Source of the DNA: Gelidibacter sp038243395
GTDB taxonomy: Bacteria > Bacteroidota > Bacteroidia > Flavobacteriales > Flavobacteriaceae
Assembly (NCBI GenBank): GCA_038243395.1
Contig: JBBSRC010000007.1
Coordinates: forward strand, 1-64,000
Reading direction: 5' to 3'
Length of the DNA stretch: 64,000 bases
The position numbers were made by a program, and so were the translations under genes. Below are positions 35,851-45,058 of this stretch, in pieces; within the stretch, counting starts at the first letter, position 1; each line of letters starts with the position of its first letter. The notes under the pieces are model-generated. The model did no database searches. It had not been told where the DNA came from and saw only the letters and a list, made by a program, of their open reading frames with translations.

Positions 35851-35971
35851 TAAATATTGCAAATTATCATAGACGCTGGTTAGAAATATGTTTTTAACCG
35901 GCGTTTATTTAGATGGATATACCAGTCTGAAAATAACATTAATTAGTATTGATTTTTTAACGATTTTGAAA

Positions 35972-36784
35972 ATGGATGCTCAAAAAAATATGATAGTTAT
36001 TACGGGAGGTGCAGGTGGCATTGGTCACGCTTGTGCAAAATCTTTTAAAGATCATCCAATAATCATTACAGATTACTCTCAAGAGTTGGTTGATGAGGCC
36101 GTAAATGTGCTTAAAAAAGAAGGTCTTGATGTTTGTGGAATTCCTTGTGATATTACTATTAAAAGTGATATCGAAAATCTTGTAAAATTTGTTGCAGAAG
36201 AGGGGCGGTTAAAAGCATTTATACATACGGCCGGAGTAAGCGGGACCGTCAAAGAACTTAAAAAGGTTTATACTATTGACCTCATTGGAACTGAACTTTT
36301 AGTGGATGCTTTCTATGAACTTGCTGAAAAAGATTCAGTTGCTATTCTATTGTCTTCGATGATGGCGCATACCATTCCACCATATGAGAAATATGATGAT
36401 GCCTTAAGCAATCCGCAATTACCTGGTTCTTTCGAGACGGTAAGTCAATTTGTGGATAACAGTTCAGATATCATGTACAATTTCGTGAAACGGGGAGTCA
36501 TTTTGCTAACACATAAAAATGTTGATAAATGGGGAGAAAAAGGTGCGCGAATTTTGAGTGTATCGCCTGGTGTTATCGAAACGCCGATGGGATTAAAGGC
36601 TGCACAAGAACATCCTGAACTGATGGAAGCTATTAAACAGGCCACGCCATTAAAACGAAATGGTCAACCTGAAGATATTGCCGAAGTCGTTTATTTTTTA
36701 TCAAGTGATGCAGCTCGCTTTATTACAGGGACAGATATTTTGATTGACGGCGGCGTTATTCAAAATATCAAAAAAATGGCGTAA
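35972..36784 (+). CDS. Short-chain dehydrogenase/reductase (SDR)
   Basis: A 270-residue SDR. The cofactor motif is TGGAGGIGHA and the aspartate-bearing TDYSQE after strand 2 suggests NAD(H). The catalytic Ser is in LLSSMMAH and the YxxxK is YNFVK, after an unusual insert (about 120-165: TIPPYEKYDDALSNPQLPGS). The family resembles 3-alpha/20-beta hydroxysteroid-type SDRs; the substrate is unknown. I start at the ATG at 35972 (MDAQKNMIVITGG); the frame is open 28 codons further upstream but that stretch is unlike SDRs. The 3' end overlaps the possible start of the DUF488 gene. Confidence 0.9.
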   Translation: MDAQKNMIVITGGAGGIGHACAKSFKDHPIIITDYSQELVDEAVNVLKKEGLDVCGIPCDITIKSDIENLVKFVAEEGRLKAFIHTAGVSGTVKELKKVYTIDLIGTELLVDAFYELAEKDSVAILLSSMMAHTIPPYEKYDDALSNPQLPGSFETVSQFVDNSSDIMYNFVKRGVILLTHKNVDKWGEKGARILSVSPGVIETPMGLKAAQEHPELMEAIKQATPLKRNGQPEDIAEVVYFLSSDAARFITGTDILIDGGVIQNIKKMA

Positions 36785-37340
36785 ATTTATTGAAATAAGA
36801 AAACAAAAACGAAGTCTTTTGAAGCACGATAAAACCATATTTACTTTAGGACATTCAACCCGACCAATTGAAGAATTTTTGGAGTTGCTGAAAATCTACG
36901 GCATTGAACGGCTAGTTGATGTGCGACGATTTCCAGGATCTCGAAAATATCCCCAGTATAATACAGATGATTTAGAGGCTGTTTTAACAAAAGAAGAATT
37001 TTGGTATATCCATATGGAAGCTTTGGGAGGGCGAAGGAAAGCCGATGCTGATTCCGAAAACACGGTCTGGCGCCATCCATCATTCCGTGGTTATGCCGAT
37101 TATATGGAAACTTCTGAATTTCAGGAAGCTTATAAAGATTTGGAAACGTTGGCCTTTGAAAAAACTTGTGCGATAATGTGCTCAGAAGCGGTTTGGTGGC
37201 GCTGTCATCGCTCCATGATTTCAGATCAACTTAAAGCAAATGGCTGGAAAGTACTGCATATTATGGGAGAGCATCAGGAACAGGAGCATCCCTACACAAA
37301 ACCAGCAATTGTTGAAAATGGGCATTTGACCTATCATTAA
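36744..37340 (+). CDS. DUF488-family protein
   Basis: A DUF488 protein of up to 198 residues. The core begins at TIFTLGHSTRPIEEFLELL and contains LVDVRRFPGSRKYPQYN, the ALGGRRKA loop and the conserved MCSEAVWWRCHRSMISDQL, whose cysteines and Arg/His are the family hallmark. Function is not established. The ATG at 36744 overlaps the SDR gene by 41 bp and adds a basic tail. A TTG at 36819 (MKHDKTIFTLGH) would start right at the domain and avoid the overlap. Either is possible; I keep the ATG. Confidence 0.88.
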   Translation: MTAALFKISKKWRKFIEIRKQKRSLLKHDKTIFTLGHSTRPIEEFLELLKIYGIERLVDVRRFPGSRKYPQYNTDDLEAVLTKEEFWYIHMEALGGRRKADADSENTVWRHPSFRGYADYMETSEFQEAYKDLETLAFEKTCAIMCSEAVWWRCHRSMISDQLKANGWKVLHIMGEHQEQEHPYTKPAIVENGHLTYH

Positions 37341-37375
37341 ATAAGAAGCAAAAAAACCTAATTCAGTAATACCAA

Positions 37376-38404
37376 ATGCAAATGCCCAATCAAAATATAT
37401 TACTCACAGGTGCATCTGGAACCGTTGGCTTTGAGGTCCTAAAACAGCTTCTGGAAAAAAAATGCTATAACATTTCTGTTTTTGATAAAAAAACAAAAAT
37501 ATCCGTTGAAAAGTTAATGCCCTATGAAAGTAAAGTAAACTTGACTTTTGGCGACATTACCAAACCTTCTGACTTTGAAAATCTCACAAATATTGATGCG
37601 GTCATTCACTTGGCTGCCATCATTCCTCCCTTAGCTGATGATTATCCCGAACTTGCCCAAAAAGTAAATACTCAGGGCACGCAAAATCTCATTCAGCAAT
37701 TAGAAAAACATTCGCCGAAAGCATTTTTAATATACAGTTCCAGTATTTCTGTATATGGAGATCGTATTGAAAATCCTTATATAACAGTTGACGATCCATT
37801 AATTCCTAGCGAAGGTGATGCCTATGCTGAGACTAAAATAGCAGCGGAGAAAAGTTTACAAGAAAGTAATTTGGATTGGACGATTTTTAGGTTAGCAGCC
37901 ATTATGGGGAATCATAAGATCTCTAAGCTCATGTTTCATCAGCCTTTAAATACGGCCTTAGAGATTTGCACGCCACGAGATACAGCACGCGCTTTGGTGA
38001 ATGCTCTTGACAACCAGTCGGAACTTTCCAGAAAATTTTTCAATTTAGGCGGTGGCGAAAGCTGCCGCATCAGTTACGAACATTTTTTGGAACGTTCTTT
38101 TGCCATTTTAGGATTGGGAGAACTTGATTTTCCAGAACGCGCTTTTGCGGATAAAAATTTCCATTGCGGTTTTTATGCCGATGGCGATGCTCTTGAAAAC
38201 ATAGTCCATTTTAGACAAGACAGTCTAGAGGATTATTTTGCAATGGAAACTGAGAAAGTATCGGAGTTTAAAAAGCGAGCAGCTTCAATATTTAAAAAAC
38301 CCATAAAGTGGTTCTTGCTTAAAAAGTCTGATCCTTACCGAGCTTTCAAAACACAGGATGCAAAGCAATTACATCATTATTTTAATCTTAATCGACAATC
38401 ATGA
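37376..38404 (+). CDS. NAD(P)-dependent epimerase/dehydratase
   Basis: A 342-residue extended-SDR protein. The N-terminal NILLTGASGTVGFEVLKQLL is the Rossmann GxxGxxG motif. DVIHLAA-like AVIHLAAIIPP, YSSSISVYGDR and the catalytic YAETKIAAE (YxxxK) follow. The last 60 residues are helical and basic (FKKRAASIFKKPIKWFLLKK). The sugar-nucleotide or other substrate is unknown. A second ATG at 37382 removes two residues. The next gene overlaps its end by 4 bp (ATGA), so they are coupled. Confidence 0.9.
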   Translation: MQMPNQNILLTGASGTVGFEVLKQLLEKKCYNISVFDKKTKISVEKLMPYESKVNLTFGDITKPSDFENLTNIDAVIHLAAIIPPLADDYPELAQKVNTQGTQNLIQQLEKHSPKAFLIYSSSISVYGDRIENPYITVDDPLIPSEGDAYAETKIAAEKSLQESNLDWTIFRLAAIMGNHKISKLMFHQPLNTALEICTPRDTARALVNALDNQSELSRKFFNLGGGESCRISYEHFLERSFAILGLGELDFPERAFADKNFHCGFYADGDALENIVHFRQDSLEDYFAMETEKVSEFKKRAASIFKKPIKWFLLKKSDPYRAFKTQDAKQLHHYFNLNRQS

Positions 38405-38814
38405 ACATCATTTTTCTTTATATCGCACTTTTTACTGGACTATTTTCAAATGAAAATCCAGAACTAACGATCAATATTACAAATATTAAAATCCTAAAAG
38501 GAGAAATAATTATAGGAGTCTTCAACACTGATGTAGATTTCTTAAAAGAAGGAGTGGCCATCAAAAATTATTCTATTAAAGTAGATAATAATACGGGAAC
38601 ACTCGTCATCAAAGATTTGCCAAAAGGCGATTATGCTATTTCTCTTTATCATGATGAAAATTCGGACGGGATATGCAATCGTAATATGTTGGGAATCCCA
38701 AAAGAGGGTTATGGATTTTCAAATAACATAAAACCTAAGTTTTCAGCACCTGCATATGAAGACTGCAAATTCTCCTTAGTGAATAAAAAAGTATTGGATA
38801 TTGTATTGCGGTAA
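38401..38814 (+). CDS. DUF2141-domain exported protein
   Basis: A 137-residue protein with a short signal (MNIIFLYIALFTGLFS) and a DUF2141 beta-sandwich: LTINITNIKILKGEIIIGVF, VIKDLPKGDYAISLYHDENS, DGICNRNMLGIPKEGYGFSN. The DENSDG turn and GIPKEGYGFS end are family hallmarks. It is expected in the periplasm. Its start overlaps the epimerase stop by 4 bp, so translation is coupled. Function is unknown. Confidence 0.9.
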   Translation: MNIIFLYIALFTGLFSNENPELTINITNIKILKGEIIIGVFNTDVDFLKEGVAIKNYSIKVDNNTGTLVIKDLPKGDYAISLYHDENSDGICNRNMLGIPKEGYGFSNNIKPKFSAPAYEDCKFSLVNKKVLDIVLR

Positions 38815-38918
38815 TAAACCCCGATTTAATACCCAACAAATAATAGAACATATACTACCAATTTCATTGGTGGCACACTTATAGTAAAAATAATATACAA
38901 TTAATAAATTTTTAGTTC

Positions 38919-39557
38919 ATGCAAAATTCATTTTTGAATTCAATCAAAGACACCATTAAACATTGGTACATTCCAGCACTCGTAGGTGTATTTTTCGTGA
39001 TCGTAAGTATCGTTGTATTTACTTCTCCAGCAGGTTCGTTACTAACCTTATCATTTTTATTCGGCTTATCATTTGTTTTTGGAGGCCTTGCAGAGGCTAT
39101 TTTTTCTTTAGTAAATAGAAGACAAATGGAAAACTGGGGATGGTCCTTAGCTTTTGGAATTATTACTTTTGTTGTAGGTATTTCGCTTACCACGCATCCG
39201 GCACTGTCACTTAGTGTCTTAGCATTCTATATCGGATTTGTGATTCTCTTCCGCTCGGTTTCTGCCATTGGTTATTCCTTGGATATTAAAAAATACGGCA
39301 ACAAAAACTGGGGTGCGTTATTAGTTCTTGGAATTTTAGGAACTATTTTTTCTTTCATATTAATCTGGAATCCTATTTTTGCTGGGATGAGTGTGGTTAT
39401 TTTAATAGCATTGAGCTTCTTGTTTGCTGGACTCTTTAGTATTTTTCTTTCTTTTCAATTTAGAAAATTACATAAATCATCTAAAACAGTTTCTACAGAA
39501 TTAAGAGCACGATATGATGAGGTTATGAAAGACATTAATAAAGAATGGAAAGATTAA
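38919..39557 (+). CDS. HdeD-family (DUF308) membrane protein
   Basis: A 212-residue inner-membrane protein with six hydrophobic segments in pairs, matching HdeD/DUF308 over about 15-195 (YIPALVGVFFVIVSIVVFTS, LSFLFGLSFVFGGLAEAIF, LGILGTIFSFILIWNPIFAG). In E. coli HdeD helps acid tolerance at high cell density; the Flavobacteriia homologues are untested. The C-terminal tail is charged and cytoplasmic (LRARYDEVMKDINKEWKD). It precedes the GNAT gene by 44 bp, probably one unit. Confidence 0.9.
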   Translation: MQNSFLNSIKDTIKHWYIPALVGVFFVIVSIVVFTSPAGSLLTLSFLFGLSFVFGGLAEAIFSLVNRRQMENWGWSLAFGIITFVVGISLTTHPALSLSVLAFYIGFVILFRSVSAIGYSLDIKKYGNKNWGALLVLGILGTIFSFILIWNPIFAGMSVVILIALSFLFAGLFSIFLSFQFRKLHKSSKTVSTELRARYDEVMKDINKEWKD

Positions 39558-39601
39558 TACATACATTCGACTCCGAACAAATCAAATTCTAAAAATGCAC
39601 T

Positions 39602-40063
39602 ATGATTATAAAAAAAGCAACATTAGAAGATCTTAAAAGCATTCATGAAATTGAAACCTTAAGTTTTAACGATGGAAGTTACCCGTTATTTGTTTTAAGG
39701 CAATTGTTTGATATCTCTGAGGATTATTTTTTAATTGCTGAAGAAGATGATGTAATTTTGGGTTATGCCTTGGGGAATTTTTCGAGCAAAGATGATCAGG
39801 GTTGGATCTTATCTTTAGGGGTGCGTCCTGAAGCGAGAGGGAAGCAGATTAGAAAAATGTTAACTAAAAAATTGATTACACTTTTAGAAGACAATAATTC
39901 TAAAGAGATTTGCTTAACGGTTCATCCAGATAATGCTTCCGCCATCAGAATTTATAAAAATTTAGGTTTTGAAATCATTCTAGAGTCCGATAATTATTAT
40001 TTAGATGATGAAGCGCGATTTTTAATGAAAAAGAAAGCAGTAAGTAATCAGATAAACTCATAA
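39602..40063 (+). CDS. GNAT-family N-acetyltransferase (RimI-like)
   Basis: A 153-residue single GNAT domain. The acetyl-CoA-binding loop is VRPEARGKQIRKML, a variant of Q/RxxGxG/A with the last small residue replaced. The C-terminal ICLTVHPDNASAIRIYKNLG resembles RimI (N-x-A-x-x-x-Y). It probably acetylates an N-terminal amine or small molecule; the target is unknown. The ATG at 39602 is 45 bp after the HdeD-like gene. Confidence 0.9.
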   Translation: MIIKKATLEDLKSIHEIETLSFNDGSYPLFVLRQLFDISEDYFLIAEEDDVILGYALGNFSSKDDQGWILSLGVRPEARGKQIRKMLTKKLITLLEDNNSKEICLTVHPDNASAIRIYKNLGFEIILESDNYYLDDEARFLMKKKAVSNQINS

Positions 40064-40130
40064 AAAATTCACACAAAACTAGCCTGTTGAAAATTTCATT
40101 ATCTAATGATATGATTTATAGGGAACTGCT

Positions 40131-40240
40131 TGTGACCATTGAAACAATAAATATTAACACCTGACACGAGCTTGCTCATAATTTATTTCCCAAGTAAAAG
40201 ATTAATAGCGAATGCATGTGACCATTGAAAAAAAATAAGT
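40131..40240 (+). repeat. Direct repeat in the amidohydrolase leader
   Basis: TGTGACCATTGAAA occurs at 40131-40144 and 40217-40230, 86 bp apart. Similar flanks follow (CAATAAATATTAACA and AAAAATAAGTATTACA), so the duplicated unit is about 35 bp. The second copy ends just before the amidohydrolase ATG at 40248. It could be a local duplication or a repeated binding site. Confidence 0.6.
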
Positions 40241-40247
40241 ATTACAC

Positions 40248-41972
40248 ATGAAAAATTTAATTTATCTCACCGTTTTATTGGCTGCTTTCTTCAGTTGTAA
40301 AAACACTGAGGAATCAACAGAATCTACAAAAACACCGAATGACGTTGCTCAATTATTCTTTAATGGAGACATTCTTACCATGGACTCCCAGAAGCCTATA
40401 TATGCAGAAGCTCTTGTAGAACAAAACGGTAAAATTGTTTTCGTCGGAAATCTCGATGAAGCGGAAAGCAAATTTTCAAATGCAAAACAAATAGACCTTA
40501 AAAGAAGAACGTTATTGCCAGGTTTTATAGATCCGCACAGTCACTTTGGGATGGTATCCAACACGATGGGACAAGTCGATTTGAATCCGAAGCCTGTTGG
40601 AACAGTGACCAATATTGACGATATTTTGAAAAACTTGAAAGCCTACAAAGAAGATAAAAAGATTGCCGACGGCGAATGGATTTTTGGTTGGGGTTATGAT
40701 GATGGAGAATTAGTAGAAAAACGCCATCCAACCAAAAATGACATCGATAAGGTATTGCCAAACAATCCGGTGTACTTACAACATACCAGTGGCCACATGG
40801 GTGTCGCAAATACGTTGGCACTCGAAAAAATGAAGGTTTCGGCAGACAGTCAAAATCCAGAAGGAGGTAATATCGATCGTTTCCCAAACTCAAAAGAACC
40901 GACAGGTTTGGTGCAGGAAACGGCCATGTATCCTTTTGTGCGCCACATGTTAGAAGAATTGGCGGGTAAACAAGCCGAATTTTTCGACACCACCCAACAG
41001 TATTATGTTTCTAATGGAATAACCACGGCGCAAGATGGGATGACCGATCGAAACACCATTCGGTTTTTTCAAGATCAAGCAGATGCAGGAAAATTTGACA
41101 TCGATTTAATTTCCCTGGCCGGTTATTCGGAATTGGAAAGTAATTTAAAAGATCCGACACTAGAATTTAAAACCTATAAAAACGGATTTAAAGTTCAGGG
41201 CACAAAAATCGTCGCCGATGGATCGCCACAAGGTAAAACCGCGTATTTCACAAAACCTTATTTAACGCCCGTTCCTGGTTGCACTAGTGACTGTAGAGGA
41301 TTACCAAGCTTAACTCAAAAGGAGTTAAATGACTTATTTGTGATGGCCTACAATAAAGACAACCAATTGTTCATCCACTGTAATGGGGATGCCACGGTGG
41401 ATATGGTATTGGAAGCGCATCAATATGCCTGCGGAAAGCTAAATCAACCCTTGGATAAAGATCGCAGAACCATTGTTATTCATGCACAATTCGCGCGACA
41501 GGATCAGATGCTGAAATTTGTTAATTATAAGATGGAACCGTCGTTTTTTACCAATCACGCTTACTTTTGGGGCGATGTCCATGTTGAAAATTTAGGAAAG
41601 AAAAGAGCGGATTTTTTAAGTCCAATGGTAAGTGCAGAGCGCTTAGGTTTAAAACCTACCAACCATTCTGATGCTACGGTAACACCGATTGATCCAATTT
41701 TCACAATTTGGACTGCGGTTAATCGTGTGTCTCGGTCTGGAGCTATTATTGGCGAAAAAGAAAGAGCTAAACCGTACTTGGCATTAAAAGCAATCACCAG
41801 CAATGCCGCTTATGAATTTTTTGAAGAGGATTTAAAAGGTACTTTAACAAAAGGCAAATTAGCCGATTTTGTGATCTTAGATCAAAATCCTCTTAAGGTA
41901 AAACCAATGGATATCAAGAACATTCAGGTTATGGAAACGATTAAAGAAGGACAAACAATTTATAAAAAATAA
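40248..41972 (+). CDS. Amidohydrolase (YtcJ-like), lipoprotein
   Basis: A 574-residue metal-dependent hydrolase of the YtcJ/amidohydrolase-3 family. A lipoprotein signal (MKNLIYLTVLLAAFFSC) places it in the envelope. The N-terminal beta-sandwich (LFFNGDILTMDSQKPIYAEA) and GFIDPHSHFGM metal-binding HxH open the domain. Later ligands are in TKIVADGSPQGKTAYF, FIHCNGDATVDM and the C-terminal NHSDATVTPIDP. Relatives hydrolyse amides, formamides or related bonds; the substrate is unknown. A duplicated 35-bp motif lies in its leader. The NADP oxidoreductase follows 93 bp later. Confidence 0.93.
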   Translation: MKNLIYLTVLLAAFFSCKNTEESTESTKTPNDVAQLFFNGDILTMDSQKPIYAEALVEQNGKIVFVGNLDEAESKFSNAKQIDLKRRTLLPGFIDPHSHFGMVSNTMGQVDLNPKPVGTVTNIDDILKNLKAYKEDKKIADGEWIFGWGYDDGELVEKRHPTKNDIDKVLPNNPVYLQHTSGHMGVANTLALEKMKVSADSQNPEGGNIDRFPNSKEPTGLVQETAMYPFVRHMLEELAGKQAEFFDTTQQYYVSNGITTAQDGMTDRNTIRFFQDQADAGKFDIDLISLAGYSELESNLKDPTLEFKTYKNGFKVQGTKIVADGSPQGKTAYFTKPYLTPVPGCTSDCRGLPSLTQKELNDLFVMAYNKDNQLFIHCNGDATVDMVLEAHQYACGKLNQPLDKDRRTIVIHAQFARQDQMLKFVNYKMEPSFFTNHAYFWGDVHVENLGKKRADFLSPMVSAERLGLKPTNHSDATVTPIDPIFTIWTAVNRVSRSGAIIGEKERAKPYLALKAITSNAAYEFFEEDLKGTLTKGKLADFVILDQNPLKVKPMDIKNIQVMETIKEGQTIYKK

Positions 41973-42065
41973 GAAGCATCGGTTCAAAATTTAATTTTTA
42001 TCCGTGAATTTAAAAGCTTGACATCATAATCCTTTCGACCCATTGAATAATGTAAACCAATAACA

Positions 42066-43094
42066 ATGACAACCGAACAAAATAAGGAAATTGTTCTTGC
42101 AGAACATCCAAACGGTGTTCCCACAGAAAGCACTTTTAAGATTAACCCTATCGACATGCCAACGCTAAAAGAAGGAGAGGTCTTATTAAAAAGTCTCTAT
42201 GTTTCTGTAGATCCCGGGATGCGAGGTTTTATGAACAAGGGTAACGATGATGCTGCCGGCAAAAAGTTTACAATTGGTCAAGTTATTACCAGTAGAACTG
42301 TGGCTCAGGTCATGGAAAGTAAATCAAAAGATTTCAAGAAAAATGATATTGTTCACGGCCGTTTGGCATGGAAAATATTTCAAACAAGTACGACGGATGC
42401 TTTGGAAAAAGTAGATCCATCCTTGGCACCAATCTCGACGGCCGTTAGTTTGCTGGGCGTCCCTGGTTTGGCCGCTTATTTTGGAATGTTAAACGTTGGG
42501 TTGATTAAAAAAGGAGAAACGGTAGTCGTTTCTGGAGCGGCAGGTGCGGTTGGTAGTACTGCTGTCCAGATTGCAAAAATTAACGGTTGCAGAGTTATTG
42601 GTATTGCAGGTTCTGAAGACAAAATTGAGTATTTAGAAAAAGAATTAGGGATTGACAAAGGCATTAACTACAAAACAACTGATGATATGGAAGCAGCCAT
42701 CAAGGAGGCCTGTCCAGAAGGTGTTGATGTGTTTTTTGATAATGTTGGGGGCGAACTTTTTGATGCAGTATTTGCCAATATCAATCGTAAGGCACGACTC
42801 GTTATTTGCGGGCAAATTTCACAATATAACACCGATGATCCACCGAAAGGACCAAGGCCAGAACATCATTTAATTAAACAATCAGCACGAATAGAAGGTT
42901 TTGTAGTTTTTGATTTTAAAGATGAATTTGAAGACGCTAAAATACATTTGGCAGAATGGTATAACACCGGCCAATTGAAATATAAGGAAAACCTGATTGA
43001 AGGCTTTGAAAAGATTCCTTCAGCATTTATCGGATTATTTTCAGGAGAAAATATCGGTAAACAAATGGTAAAAGTTGCTGATACAAACGATTAA
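42066..43094 (+). CDS. NADP-dependent oxidoreductase (zinc-free MDR, curcumin/leukotriene-reductase type)
   Basis: A 342-residue medium-chain reductase without zinc ligands. The N-terminal VSVDPGMRGFMN, the AGAAGAVGSTAVQIAK-like cofactor motif (VVSGAAGAVGSTAVQIAKIN) and FFDNVGGELFDAV match the CurA/PTGR group, which reduces alpha,beta-unsaturated ketones with NADPH. The ATG at 42066 gives the normal length. The SDR gene follows 75 bp downstream; together with the amidohydrolase they may form one catabolic unit, which is inference. Confidence 0.93.
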   Translation: MTTEQNKEIVLAEHPNGVPTESTFKINPIDMPTLKEGEVLLKSLYVSVDPGMRGFMNKGNDDAAGKKFTIGQVITSRTVAQVMESKSKDFKKNDIVHGRLAWKIFQTSTTDALEKVDPSLAPISTAVSLLGVPGLAAYFGMLNVGLIKKGETVVVSGAAGAVGSTAVQIAKINGCRVIGIAGSEDKIEYLEKELGIDKGINYKTTDDMEAAIKEACPEGVDVFFDNVGGELFDAVFANINRKARLVICGQISQYNTDDPPKGPRPEHHLIKQSARIEGFVVFDFKDEFEDAKIHLAEWYNTGQLKYKENLIEGFEKIPSAFIGLFSGENIGKQMVKVADTND

Positions 43095-43169
43095 TAGAAT
43101 TTTTAGGCTTTTGCTAAATTTTCATCGAACAACAATAAATAATAGTAATAATCAATAAAAAATATCATC

Positions 43170-43949
43170 ATGGACACATCGAAATTTTTTGACTTAAAAG
43201 GAAAAACCGCCATAGTTACAGGCGGTGCAAACGGAATAGGAAAAGCATGTTGCGAAATTTTGGCAGCTTATGGTGCCAATGTTGTAGTTTCTGATTACAA
43301 TTTGGAAGCAGCTGAGAAGACATCAAAAGAAATCAATGCTGATGGAGGCAAAACAATTGCTATAGATTGTGATGTTACCAAAGATGAAGCTTTAGTGAAT
43401 TTAGTTGATAAAACTGTAGAGAGATTTGGAAACATCGAAATCTTGGTCAACAACGTTGGTGGTGGGGGAGCAGGTAAAGAAAGCCCTTACGATATTACCG
43501 TAGAGCAGTTTAAGAAAGTGTTTGACATGAACGTGTTCAGCATGTGGCGTTTGTGCCAATTGGTAGCACCACATATGAAAAAAGCAGGTTACGGAAGCAT
43601 CATTAATATGTCGTCAATGGCATCGATCAATAAGAACCCAGCCATTAGCGCGTATGCTTCTTCTAAAGCAGCTATTAACCACATGACCAGAAACTTGGCG
43701 TTCGATTATGGCCCTGATAATATCCGTATTAATGCTATTGGCCCCGGAGCAACAAGAACTCATGCCTTAAGTACGGTATTGACCCCAGAACTGGAAAAAG
43801 CGATGCTTAAGCACACGCCAATCCATAGATTAGGCGAAGCCGAAGATATCGCTGGTGCCGTCCTTTATTTTGCAGCGCCAATATCAAGTTGGACGAGCGG
43901 ACAAGTCATTTTTATAAATGGTGGTGGCGAGCAAACATTGGATATGTAA
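43170..43949 (+). CDS. Short-chain dehydrogenase (7-alpha-hydroxysteroid dehydrogenase-like)
   Basis: A 259-residue classical SDR: cofactor motif TGGANGIGKA, Asp in SDYNLE (NAD preference), NNVGGGG, catalytic Ser in NMSSMASI and YASSK, and C-terminal WTSGQVIFINGGGEQTLDM. It closely resembles HdhA-type 7-alpha-hydroxysteroid dehydrogenases, but steroid use is not proved by that. It follows the NADP oxidoreductase by 75 bp. A hairpin at 43959-43989 ends the unit. Confidence 0.93.
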   Translation: MDTSKFFDLKGKTAIVTGGANGIGKACCEILAAYGANVVVSDYNLEAAEKTSKEINADGGKTIAIDCDVTKDEALVNLVDKTVERFGNIEILVNNVGGGGAGKESPYDITVEQFKKVFDMNVFSMWRLCQLVAPHMKKAGYGSIINMSSMASINKNPAISAYASSKAAINHMTRNLAFDYGPDNIRINAIGPGATRTHALSTVLTPELEKAMLKHTPIHRLGEAEDIAGAVLYFAAPISSWTSGQVIFINGGGEQTLDM

Positions 43950-43958
43950 ATAAGAATG

Positions 43959-43989
43959 AAGACCGTGGCGAAAGCTTTCGGGTCTTTTA
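43959..43989 (+). terminator. Hairpin terminator after the SDR gene
   Basis: AAGACC (43959-43964) pairs with GGTCTT (43981-43986), with an inner palindrome CGAAAGCTTTCG (43969-43980) and a GTGG bulge. A short T-run follows. Confidence 0.55.
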
Positions 43990-44127
43990 GAACATAGAAT
44001 ATACCCGCATACCGAACGGGCAGGGATTCAAATTTAGCGCAGTGGAAAGTTTAATAATTCACATTATAAAAACTTTCTACTGCGCTTATTGTTTTAAATT
44101 TGCAACTTATATTTTTAAAGCAGAACC

Positions 44128-45027
44128 ATGGCAAAAGCACTTGAAAACAAATGGATCGTACTATGTATCCTCGCCCTAACTTGGGGAAGTGTTTTTATCT
44201 TAATCAAGAAAACCCTATTGGTTTTTAATCCTTATGAAATTGGTGCTTTGAGAATGGTTATTTCAGGAATTGTGCTTCTGAAGTTTGGAATTCCGGCTTT
44301 ACGTAAAATGTCCAAAGAGACTATGATTTGGGTAGGTGTTGCAGGATTCTTTGGTAATTTTTTCCCCACATTTTTATTTCCTATAGCGCAAACGCAAGTA
44401 AGCAGTTCCATGGCAGGTATCTTAGATACGTTGGTTCCAGTATTTGTACTCGTCTTGGGGTTTTTATTCTTCGGGATTAAGAGCAAGCTCATTCAAATCA
44501 TTGGTGCGGTAATAGGATTTTCTGGAGCTGCCTTACTATTATATTTCTCGGGAACGAATTCTGAAGATACAAAAGTGGTCTATGCCTTACTCATTGTTTT
44601 GGCCACGGCCTGTTATGGCTTTTCGGCATTGATTGTAAAATATAGATTAGGGCATGTCCCATCACTTCAATTATCCAGTGGGGCGATTTTATTATGGCTC
44701 ATTCCTTCATTGATAACCTTGACCTTTTCTGGCTTTTTCACCAATTTTGAACCTAATCCACAAACATGGGAAGCGGTAGGGTATATGATGGTTTTAGGTG
44801 TTTTGGGAACTGCGGTTTGTGGTGTTCTTTACAATAAGTTAATTCAAGAGGTTTCGCCAGTGTTTGCCAGCACGGTCACTTATTTATTGCCAATTGTTGC
44901 GGTAGGTTGGGGGTTATTGGATGGAGAGAAATTCACTATTTGGTATTTGTTAGGAGGGTTGTTGATTCTGACTGGCATTTATCTAATTAGAGAACCAAAG
45001 AAAAAACCACAACATGTACCGAGATGA
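44128..45027 (+). CDS. EamA-family (DMT) transporter, paralogue 1
   Basis: A 299-residue inner-membrane transporter with ten hydrophobic segments, two EamA repeats of five. Marks: LTWGSVFILIKKTLLVFNPY in repeat 1, and VSPVFASTVTYLLPIVAVGW at the second repeat's end. It probably exports amino acids or metabolites. A close paralogue lies 31 bp downstream (LTWGSSFILVKKSLVAFTPY at the same place), so the pair arose by tandem duplication and is one operon. Confidence 0.92.
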   Translation: MAKALENKWIVLCILALTWGSVFILIKKTLLVFNPYEIGALRMVISGIVLLKFGIPALRKMSKETMIWVGVAGFFGNFFPTFLFPIAQTQVSSSMAGILDTLVPVFVLVLGFLFFGIKSKLIQIIGAVIGFSGAALLLYFSGTNSEDTKVVYALLIVLATACYGFSALIVKYRLGHVPSLQLSSGAILLWLIPSLITLTFSGFFTNFEPNPQTWEAVGYMMVLGVLGTAVCGVLYNKLIQEVSPVFASTVTYLLPIVAVGWGLLDGEKFTIWYLLGGLLILTGIYLIREPKKKPQHVPR

Positions 45028-45058
45028 TTAGCATTTAAGCCACGCACTTAAGAATTTC

